Part shown: piece by piece, positions 6,444 through 15,020 of the stretch
Numbering within the stretch: the stretch's first letter is position 1
Layout: every line of letters begins with the position of its first letter
Made by a program: the position numbers and the translations under genes
The notes under the pieces: generated by a model
What the model was told of the DNA's origin: nothing
What the model saw: only the letters and a program-made list of their open reading frames with translations
Databases searched by the model: none
From: J054 sp964613615
GTDB lineage: Bacteria > Pseudomonadota > Gammaproteobacteria > Steroidobacterales > GCA-2729495
Length of the DNA stretch: 15,020 nucleotides
Assembly: GCA_964613615.1 (NCBI GenBank)
Contig: CAZTIB010000134.1
Location: 1 to 15,020 of the forward strand
Reading direction: 5' to 3'

Positions 6444-7577
6444 ATGGCCAAGCGTGATTACTACGAGGTGCTCGGCGTCGAACGATCGGCCGACGAGGCC
6501 ACGCTGAAAAAAGCGTACCGGCGCCTGGCCATGAAGCACCACCCGGATCGCAATCCGGGCGATGCGGAATCGGAAGCGCAGTTCAAGGAAGCCAAAGAGG
6601 CCTACGAGGTCCTCAGCAACGCCGACAAGCGTGCCGCCTACGACCGCTTCGGACATGCCGGCGTTGACGCTGCCAGTGGCGGGGGCGGAGGCTTTGGTCC
6701 GGGCGACGCCTTCGGGGATATTTTCGGCGACGTGTTCGGCGATATATTCGGCGGCGGTGGCCGGCGGGGCCGGCGCACGGTGTTCCGCGGCGCCGACCTG
6801 CGTTACGAACTGGACCTCGATCTCGAAACCGCGGTGTTCGGCGACACCGTCAACATCAAGATTCCCACCCTGGACCGCTGCGAAACCTGCGAGGGTTCCG
6901 GGGCCAAACCCGGCACAGGGAAAACCAGCTGCTCCACCTGTGGCGGCAGCGGCCAGGTTCGCATGCAACAAGGCTTCTTCTCCGTGCAGCAAACCTGCCC
7001 GAAATGCCGCGGTGCGGGCACGATCATTGAAGATCCCTGCAAGACTTGTCGTGGCGAGGGCCGGGTCCGGTCGGAGAAGACGCTGGCGGTGAAGGTGCCG
7101 CCCGGGGTCGACAACGGCGACCGCATTCGCCTGGGTGGCGAGGGCGAAGCCGGGCAGAACGGCGGTCCGCCCGGCGACCTGTATGTCGACATTCGCATCA
7201 GGCCCCATGAGCTCTTCGAGCGCGATGGCGCCGACCTGGCCTGTTCCGTGCCCATCAGTTTCACCACCGCGGCGCTGGGAGGCGCCGTGCAGGTGCCCAC
7301 GCTAAACGGCGAAGTGACTTTGAAAATCCCGGCGGAAACGCAGTCGGGCAAGTTGTTCCGGCTGCGGGGCAAAGGCGTGAAACCTGTGCGCAGCCAGTCC
7401 ACCGGCGATCTGTATTGCCGGGTAGAACTGGAGACGCCGGTGCATCTGAGCGCCCGCCAGAAGGAGTTGCTGCATGAGCTCGAGCAGACCCTGGACAACA
7501 GTGGTGCCCGGCATCGACCAAAGTGGGCTTCGTGGACCGACGGCGTGCGCCGGTTCTTCGATAACATGACCTCCTGA
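6444..7577 (+). CDS. dnaJ: Chaperone DnaJ (Hsp40, type I)
   Basis: DnaJ delivers substrates to DnaK and stimulates its ATPase. The 377-residue product (E. coli 376) has the full type I layout: J-domain (about 1-70) with HPD at 33-35, a Gly/Phe region (about 77-108) built partly from repeated GD-x-FGD units, and four zinc-binding CxxCxGxG repeats starting at C146, C163, C185 and C199, then the C-terminal beta domains and a dimerisation end. The ATG at 6444 has a perfect AGGAGG (6434-6439) only 4 bases away. The gene follows dnaK by 79 bases containing the hairpin described above and precedes dapB by 16 bases. No separate heat-shock promoter is seen before dnaJ, so it probably depends on read-through from dnaK. 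Confidence 0.99.
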   Translation: MAKRDYYEVLGVERSADEATLKKAYRRLAMKHHPDRNPGDAESEAQFKEAKEAYEVLSNADKRAAYDRFGHAGVDAASGGGGGFGPGDAFGDIFGDVFGDIFGGGGRRGRRTVFRGADLRYELDLDLETAVFGDTVNIKIPTLDRCETCEGSGAKPGTGKTSCSTCGGSGQVRMQQGFFSVQQTCPKCRGAGTIIEDPCKTCRGEGRVRSEKTLAVKVPPGVDNGDRIRLGGEGEAGQNGGPPGDLYVDIRIRPHELFERDGADLACSVPISFTTAALGGAVQVPTLNGEVTLKIPAETQSGKLFRLRGKGVKPVRSQSTGDLYCRVELETPVHLSARQKELLHELEQTLDNSGARHRPKWASWTDGVRRFFDNMTS

Positions 7578-7593
7578 AACCAGGGGGTACAAC

Positions 7594-8403
7594 ATGTTGC
7601 GAATTGCGATTCTGGGGGCCACCGGGCGCATGGGACAGGCACTGCTGCGGTTGACCGCCGCGGCAGCAGACCTCGAAACTGGCGGGGCTGCAACAGAGCC
7701 GGGGGACACGGCCCTGGGGCAAGATGCCCACGCGGCCCTTGGCCTGGCGCCCGCCGATGTCCTGCTGACCGATGATACGGCCGCTGCACTGGCCGATTGC
7801 GACGTGGCCGTCGACTTCACCCTGCCCGCTGCCGCTCCCGGCAACGCCTGTGCCTGCGTGGCGGCCGGTGTGCCGCTGGTGATGGGCACCACCGGGCTGA
7901 CGGCAGAAGGCCAGTCGGCCCTGGAAGCCGCGGCCGGGCAGATACCCGTGCTGTATGGGCGAAATATGAGTCTCGGCATTAACCTGCTGACTGAACTTGT
8001 ACGGCTGGCCGCTGGCACCCTGGGGCCTGAGTACGACATCGAAATTATCGAGGCGCATCACCGGCACAAGGTGGATGCCCCTTCGGGCACCGCGCTGCAG
8101 CTGGGTGAAGCGGCTGCCGCGGCCCGGGATCGAGCGCTGGACGACGTGGCGGTCTACACCCGCCACGGACAGACGGGTGCGCGGCCTCCAGGTTCCATCG
8201 GTTTCGTGTCGCTGCGTGCCGGCAGCATCGCCGGCGATCATCGGGTGCTGCTCGCGGCCGACGAAGAAATCCTGGAACTGAGCCACCATGCCGTGAATCG
8301 CGACGTCTTCGCCCGCGGGGCGTTGCAGGCCGCGCGCTGGCTGGCCGGGCAACCGCCCGGCCTGTATTCCATGCGCGAAGTCCTGGGCCTCGAAAAAAAC
8401 TGA
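7594..8403 (+). CDS. dapB: 4-hydroxy-tetrahydrodipicolinate reductase
   Basis: DapB reduces (hydroxy)dihydrodipicolinate with NAD(P)H in the diaminopimelate-lysine pathway, which feeds peptidoglycan. The product has 269 residues (E. coli 273). The Rossmann loop is GATGRMG (8-14); VDFT (73-76) and GTTG (98-101) are conserved; the catalytic block EAHHRHKVDAPSGTA (153-167) contains H155 and K159, equivalent to E. coli H159 and K163. The ATG at 7594 has an AGGGGG ribosome site. The 16-base gap to dnaJ suggests transcription with the chaperone genes, a linkage shared with Pseudomonas-type genomes. No clear terminator follows it. Confidence 0.97.
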   Translation: MLRIAILGATGRMGQALLRLTAAAADLETGGAATEPGDTALGQDAHAALGLAPADVLLTDDTAAALADCDVAVDFTLPAAAPGNACACVAAGVPLVMGTTGLTAEGQSALEAAAGQIPVLYGRNMSLGINLLTELVRLAAGTLGPEYDIEIIEAHHRHKVDAPSGTALQLGEAAAAARDRALDDVAVYTRHGQTGARPPGSIGFVSLRAGSIAGDHRVLLAADEEILELSHHAVNRDVFARGALQAARWLAGQPPGLYSMREVLGLEKN

Positions 8404-8445
8404 GGCCCCAGCGGCAGTCGCGGCCACAAAATCTTGCCTGGACGG

Positions 8446-8474
8446 TTGGCCCTGTGAGCCGCCGCAGCTAGAAT
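8446..8474 (+). promoter_or_regulatory. Sigma-70 promoter for carAB
   Basis: TTGGCC (8446-8451, 4/6) and TAGAAT (8469-8474, 5/6) are separated by exactly 17 bases. Transcription would start near 8481, leaving about 90 untranslated bases before the carA GTG. This is the only convincing pair in the 161-base dapB-carA gap. ATTCAT at 8492-8497 resembles one half of an ArgR box, but the other half is missing. Confidence 0.6.
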
Positions 8475-8504
8475 AGTGCGGGTTCCAGCTTATTCATTCG
8501 TGAG

Positions 8505-8532
8505 CGGGAGGGAGCCGCGAAGGGCCCTCCCG
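8505..8532 (+). other. Hairpin 1 in the carA leader
   Basis: CGGGAGGG (8505-8512) pairs perfectly with CCCTCCCG (8525-8532) around a 12-base loop, with possible extra A-U and G-U pairs outside. No T-run follows. It lies about 25 bases after the predicted carAB start and 30 bases before the carA ribosome site. Confidence 0.5.
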
Positions 8533-8542
8533 TTGACTGTAC

Positions 8543-8557
8543 CTGCGCAAAACGCAG
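8543..8557 (+). other. Hairpin 2 in the carA leader
   Basis: CTGCG (8543-8547) and CGCAG (8553-8557) form a perfect 5-bp stem with a CAAAA loop, ending 4 bases before the Shine-Dalgarno that starts at 8562. It could influence ribosome access; the role is inference. Confidence 0.4.
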
Positions 8558-8570
8558 ACTCGAGGTGATT

Positions 8571-9728
8571 GTGGCGACAGAGCCGGCCCTGCTGGCCCTA
8601 GAAGATGGCACCATTTTTCGCGGCATTTCCGTCGGCGCTGCGGGCAAGACTATTGGTGAAGTGGTCTTCAACACTGCCATGACGGGCTACCAGGAAATCC
8701 TCACCGACCCGTCCTACTGCCGGCAGATCGTCACCCTGACCTTTCCCCATATCGGGAATACCGGCACCAACAGTTTCGACCATGAGAGCGGGTCCGTGCA
8801 CGCGTCCGGCCTGGTGATCCGCGATCTGCCCGTGGTGGCCAGCAGCTGGCGGAACGAAGTGCCACTGGGCGAATTTCTGCAGCGGGCGGGCACCGTGGCC
8901 ATTGCCGGCATCGATACCCGCCGCCTGACCCGGGTGCTGCGCGACAAGGGTGCGATGTCGGGCTGCATCATGACCGGCGATGCGGATGAGCATACGGCGG
9001 TGGCTCACGCCCGGCGCTTTCCGGGCCTCGCAGGCATGGACCTTGCCCGGGTCGTAACCGCAGAGCAGGGCTACCAGTGGAGCATGGGGAAAACCTGGCC
9101 GCCGGCAGAACAGATACCGGTCAAGCGCATTAATCCGTCCAATGTCGTGGCCTATGACTTTGGTATCAAGCGGAATATTCTGCGCCTGCTGGTGGAAGAA
9201 AACTGCCAGATCGTCGTGGTCCCGGCGGCAACGCCGGCCGCCGAGGTACTCGCGCTGGAGCCGGACGGGGTGTTCTTGTCCAATGGCCCGGGCGATCCGG
9301 AGCCCTGCGATTACGCCATCGACGCGATTCGCGAGATTCTTGCCGCGGAGGTTCCGGTGTTCGGAATTTGCCTCGGCCATCAGTTGCTGGCCCTGGCAAG
9401 CGGTGCCCGCACCCGGAAGATGAAATTTGGCCATCACGGCGCGAATCACCCGGTGCTGGACCTGGACAGCGGCCGGGTGCTCATCACCAGTCAGAACCAC
9501 GGTTTCGCCGTCGATGAGGCCAGCTTGCCGTCGAACCTGCGGCCGACCCACCGTTCACTATTTGATAATTCACTGCAGGGAATTGAAAGAACTGATTGTT
9601 TTGCTTATAGTTTTCAGGGTCACCCAGAGGCAAGCCCAGGGCCCCACGACGCCGGGCAATTGTTCGGTCGGTTCAGCGCCGCGATGCGTGAGCGGCAGAC
9701 TCAGCGTCTGCGGTCCAGGGCCGGTTGA
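8571..9728 (+). CDS. carA: Carbamoyl-phosphate synthase small (glutaminase) subunit
   Basis: CarA hydrolyses glutamine and channels ammonia to CarB for carbamoyl phosphate, the shared precursor of arginine and pyrimidines. I start at the GTG at 8571 (385 residues; E. coli 382) because GAGGTGAT at 8562-8569 is an 8-base match to the anti-Shine-Dalgarno and is perfectly placed for it; an in-frame GTG at 8565 lies inside that ribosome site. The N-terminal domain contains VVFNTAMTGYQEILTDPSY. The class I amidotransferase domain has NGPGDP (238-243), the nucleophile C267 in GICLGHQLLALASG, and H351 and E353 in GHPEASPGPHD. The codons for residues 329-350 are unlike the rest of the gene (see findings). 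Its stop overlaps a GAGG used by carB. Confidence 0.98.
   Translation: MATEPALLALEDGTIFRGISVGAAGKTIGEVVFNTAMTGYQEILTDPSYCRQIVTLTFPHIGNTGTNSFDHESGSVHASGLVIRDLPVVASSWRNEVPLGEFLQRAGTVAIAGIDTRRLTRVLRDKGAMSGCIMTGDADEHTAVAHARRFPGLAGMDLARVVTAEQGYQWSMGKTWPPAEQIPVKRINPSNVVAYDFGIKRNILRLLVEENCQIVVVPAATPAAEVLALEPDGVFLSNGPGDPEPCDYAIDAIREILAAEVPVFGICLGHQLLALASGARTRKMKFGHHGANHPVLDLDSGRVLITSQNHGFAVDEASLPSNLRPTHRSLFDNSLQGIERTDCFAYSFQGHPEASPGPHDAGQLFGRFSAAMRERQTQRLRSRAG
9583..9611 (+). promoter_or_regulatory. Possible internal promoter inside carA, upstream of carB
   Basis: TTGAAA (9583-9588, 5/6) and TATAGT (9606-9611, 5/6) are separated by exactly 17 bases within an AT-rich patch of the carA reading frame. 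A transcript would start near 9618, about 120 bases before carB. This is the closest match to the sigma-70 consensus that I noticed in the window. It may be a side effect of the patch composition. Confidence 0.4.
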
Positions 9729-9740
9729 GGCCCGCTGACA

Positions 9741-12961
<3,221 letters not shown>

Positions 12962-12965
<4 letters not shown>

Positions 12966-13438
12966 CCCGGTGGCCCATTACGGCACGCGGCGCCGAACAG
13001 CTGCGCTCGGAACTCAAGCGTCTGAAGAGCGAAGACCGGCCGCGCATCGTCAAGGCGATCGCGGCGGCGCGCGAGCACGGCGACCTGAAAGAGAACGCCG
13101 AGTATCACGCCGCCAAAGAAGAACAGGGCTTTCTCGAAGGTCGGATCAAAGATTTGGAGGCCAAGCTCTCCAACTGCGAAGTCATCGATGTGACCAAACT
13201 GAACGTGAGCGGGCGCGTGGTCTTCGGTGCCACCATCGACCTGGTGGACGAGGACGATGCCCGGGAGGTTACGTACCAGATTGTCGGTGAAGATGAAGCC
13301 GATATTGGTTCCGGCCTGGTATCGGTGTCTTCGCCCATCGCCCGGGCGTTGATTGGCCGGGAAGAGGGCGACGTGGTGGAAGTGGCCGCGCCCGGTGGCC
13401 GCAAGAGCTACGAAATCGTCGCAGTGCGCTACGTCTGA
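12962..13438 (+). CDS. greA: Transcription elongation factor GreA
   Basis: GreA enters the RNA polymerase secondary channel and stimulates cleavage of backtracked RNA. The 158-residue product equals E. coli GreA in length. The N-terminal coiled coil carries HGDLKENAEYHAA with D41 and E44, the tip residues needed for cleavage, at E. coli numbering; the C-terminal domain has VNSPIAR-like VSSPIARALIG and the PGG turn. The start is a GTG whose last bases overlap the carB stop (GTGA), a 4-base overlap; AAGGAGG at 12948-12954, inside the end of carB, is 7 bases upstream and settles the choice. Translation is very probably coupled to carB. Confidence 0.98.
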
Positions 13439-13467
13439 GGCGGCCTGTCGGCGCCCCGAGGTCTGGG

Positions 13468-14091
13468 ATGGCCCGTAAATCTTCCAGTCGTAGATGGCTC
13501 AACCGTCAGGCCGGCGACCCTTATGTTCAAAAGGCTCGTGCCGAAGGCTGGCGTTCGCGGGCCGTGTTCAAGCTCGAGGAAATCCATGGTCGGGACCATT
13601 TGCTGCGTCCTGGCATGACCGTGGTGGACCTGGGGGCGGCTCCCGGTGGCTGGAGCCAGTTTGCCGCCAGCATCGTTGGCGATTCCGGTCGCGTCATTGC
13701 GCTCGACCTGTTGCCGATGGACCCGCTGGCAGGCGTAGAGTGCATCCGCGGCGACTTTCACGACGAAAATTTACTTAACGCTGTGGTGGCGTTAGTGGGA
13801 GAGCGCAAAACAGACCTTGTGCTTTCCGATATGGCGCCCAATATCAGTGGAGTGCGGTCTGTGGATCAGCCCAGAGCCATGGCGCTCGCTGAACTGGCCC
13901 TCGACGTGGCGACGCGAGTGCTCAAGCCCGGAGGCAGCTTCGTTTGCAAGCTCTTCCACGGCGAAGGCTTTGACGAATTTGTGCGTGTGGTTCGCCGGCA
14001 CTTCAAGACCGTGACTGTGCGCAAGCCCTCGTCCTCGCGGCCCGGAAGCCGCGAGACCTATCTGGTAGCCAGAACCTATCGGATGGTGTAG
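13468..14091 (+). CDS. rlmE: 23S rRNA 2'-O-ribose methyltransferase RlmE (FtsJ/RrmJ)
   Basis: RlmE methylates the 2'-O of U2552 in the 23S A-loop using S-adenosylmethionine and promotes late 50S assembly. The protein has 207 residues (E. coli 209). The SAM loop is VDLGAAPGGWSQ (53-64). The catalytic triad K35, D121 and K161 corresponds to E. coli K38, D124 and K164, in FKLEEI, LSDMAPNISG and FVCKLFHGEGFDE. The ATG has GAGG at 13458-13461, 6 bases upstream. It is 29 bases from greA and 46 bases from ftsH, as in the classical rlmE-ftsH pair. In E. coli this pair is heat-inducible; here only a very degenerate sigma-32-like element precedes it. Codons around residues 101-136 contain two TTA and one AGA, unlike the flanks. 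Confidence 0.97.
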   Translation: MARKSSSRRWLNRQAGDPYVQKARAEGWRSRAVFKLEEIHGRDHLLRPGMTVVDLGAAPGGWSQFAASIVGDSGRVIALDLLPMDPLAGVECIRGDFHDENLLNAVVALVGERKTDLVLSDMAPNISGVRSVDQPRAMALAELALDVATRVLKPGGSFVCKLFHGEGFDEFVRVVRRHFKTVTVRKPSSSRPGSRETYLVARTYRMV

Positions 14092-14105
14092 GGTCCAATG
14101 AACCC

Positions 14106-14119
14106 CGGCCACAGGGCCG
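14106..14119 (+). other. Small hairpin in the rlmE-ftsH gap
   Basis: CGGCC (14106-14110) pairs with GGCCG (14115-14119) around an ACAG loop. It ends 18 bases before the ftsH TTG start and has no T-run, so it is not a terminator. Confidence 0.35.
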
Positions 14120-14137
14120 CTAGGCTGAGACAAGACA

Positions 14138-15020
14138 TTGAACGACCTCGCAAAAAACATCATTTTGTGGATTGTTATCGCCGTCGTATTGCTGACGGTT
14201 TTCCAGAGTTTTGGCACCGGTGCGCGCCAGTCGACGGCGCTGGATTATTCAGCTTTTCTTGAGCTGACAGAGACCGGCCAGGTCAAGAACGTGATGTTCG
14301 ACGGTGAGGCCGTTCGCGGCGAGCTCGTCAGTGGCGAGCGCTTCGTGACCTACAGCCCGGAGACGGACAACACGGTGCTGATCGGCGAGCTGCGCGAAAA
14401 CAACGTGCAGATCAAGGCCATGGCGCCGAAGGGCCAGAACATCCTGGTCAGCCTGTTCGTGAATTCTTTCCCGGTGCTGCTACTGATCGCCGTGTGGGTC
14501 TACTTCATGCGCCAGATGCAGGGCGGCGCCGGTGGTCGTGGTGCGATGTCCTTCGGCAAGAGCCGGGCCCGCCTGCTGGGTGAAGACCAGGTCAACGTCA
14601 CCTTCCTCGACGTGGCAGGTGTGGAAGAGGCCAAGGAAGAAGTTGTCGAGATCGTCGACTTCCTGCGTGATCCGGCCAAGTTCCAGCGCCTGGGCGGCAA
14701 GATTCCCAAGGGCGTGCTGATGGTGGGTTTGCCCGGCACGGGTAAGACGCTGCTGGCCCGTGCGATCGCCGGCGAAGCCAAGGTGCCGTTCTTTACGATT
14801 TCCGGTTCCGACTTCGTCGAGATGTTCGTGGGCGTGGGCGCATCACGTGTCCGCGACATGTTCGAGCAGGCCAAGAAACACGCGCCGTGCATCATCTTTA
14901 TCGATGAAATAGACGCCGTTGGCCGACACCGCGGTGCGGGCCTCGGTGGCGGTCATGACGAACGCGAGCAGACCCTGAACCAGCTGCTGGTGGAAATGGA
15001 CGGCTTCGAGGGTAATGAAG
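14138..15020 (+). CDS. ftsH: ATP-dependent zinc metalloprotease FtsH (partial, C-terminus beyond right edge)
   Basis: FtsH is the essential membrane-anchored AAA+ protease that degrades sigma-32, LpxC and misassembled membrane proteins. Only 294 residues are present, about 45% of the family length; the zinc site HEAGH lies beyond the edge. Seen are TM1 (about 8-25), a periplasmic segment, TM2 (about 103-123, ending FMRQMQGG), Walker A GLPGTGKT (197-204), the pore loop MFVGVG (229-234) and Walker B FIDEID (254-259). I start at TTG 14138 because an in-frame TGA lies at 14126 and LNDLAKNIILW aligns with the usual MNDMAKNLILW. The Shine-Dalgarno is poor. Most FtsH proteins have Pro where this has L198 in Walker A. 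With dnaK and dnaJ in the same window, it forms part of the sigma-32 feedback circuit. Confidence 0.96.
   Translation, partial: MNDLAKNIILWIVIAVVLLTVFQSFGTGARQSTALDYSAFLELTETGQVKNVMFDGEAVRGELVSGERFVTYSPETDNTVLIGELRENNVQIKAMAPKGQNILVSLFVNSFPVLLLIAVWVYFMRQMQGGAGGRGAMSFGKSRARLLGEDQVNVTFLDVAGVEEAKEEVVEIVDFLRDPAKFQRLGGKIPKGVLMVGLPGTGKTLLARAIAGEAKVPFFTISGSDFVEMFVGVGASRVRDMFEQAKKHAPCIIFIDEIDAVGRHRGAGLGGGHDEREQTLNQLLVEMDGFEGNE

Noticed and set aside
8404..8426. Terminator after dapB
   Set aside because: GGCC arms with one mismatch form only a weak stem and no T-run follows; not enough to call.
8481..8498. ArgR box in the carA promoter region
   Set aside because: Only the right half (ATTCA at 8492-8496) fits the ARG-box consensus; the left half matches at almost no specified base.
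8543..8557. PurR-like operator before carA
   Set aside because: GCGCAAAACGC recalls one half of a PurR site, but the required central CG dyad with a second half is absent; it is better explained as a simple hairpin.
8598..9551. Minus-strand open frame (317 codons) opposite carA
   Set aside because: Antisense shadow of carA, no recognisable motif.
14098..14262. Small plus-strand frame starting at ATG 14098, overlapping the ftsH start out of frame
   Set aside because: About 54 codons, Arg/His-rich, no ribosome site; the overlapped ftsH frame is conserved. It could only matter as an upstream frame affecting ftsH initiation.

Overview
This window is a GC-rich, tightly packed stretch of housekeeping chromosome. 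The gene order and protein sequences point to a gammaproteobacterium outside the Enterobacterales. The proteins read like close relatives of the E. coli and Pseudomonas versions (DnaK keeps the same residue numbering as E. coli at K70, T199 and the linker). The order grpE-dnaK-dnaJ-dapB-carA-carB-greA-rlmE-ftsH is the familiar gammaproteobacterial order. The added hrcA recalls Xanthomonas-, Chromatiales- or Nevskia-like lineages. I cannot name a genus. I see no mobile element, tRNA, rRNA, CRISPR array or accessory island.

Layout. On the minus strand, reading leftwards from about 2.5 kb, nadK is followed 6 bases later by recN, which runs off the left edge. A divergent intergenic region (2479-2660) separates them from a long plus-strand run: hrcA, grpE, dnaK, dnaJ (heat-shock block), dapB (lysine and cell wall), carA-carB (carbamoyl phosphate for arginine and pyrimidines), greA (transcript cleavage), rlmE (23S rRNA 2'-O-methylation) and ftsH (membrane protease, cut by the right edge). 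The gaps are 16 bases between dnaJ and dapB, 12 between carA and carB, and a 4-base overlap between carB and greA. The only larger breaks are before hrcA and before carA. Bacterial yhbY, which often sits between greA and rlmE, has no room here (29 bases).

Regulation is the most informative part. Two heat-shock (sigma-32) promoter look-alikes with identical geometry (CTTGAA core, 13-base spacer, CCCCA) lie across the ends of hrcA and grpE, so grpE and dnaK each appear to have their own heat-shock promoter. No HrcA operator (CIRCE) is visible although hrcA heads the block. A strong 12-bp two-part hairpin followed by a T-run sits between dnaK and dnaJ. carAB has a good sigma-70 promoter, a 90-base leader with two hairpins and a GTG start fixed by an 8-base Shine-Dalgarno match. 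Inside the 3' end of carA is a sharply delimited AT-rich patch of unusual codons that contains a near-consensus sigma-70 promoter about 120 bases before carB.

I did not find an undescribed system. The observations worth checking are regulatory and compositional rather than new genes.
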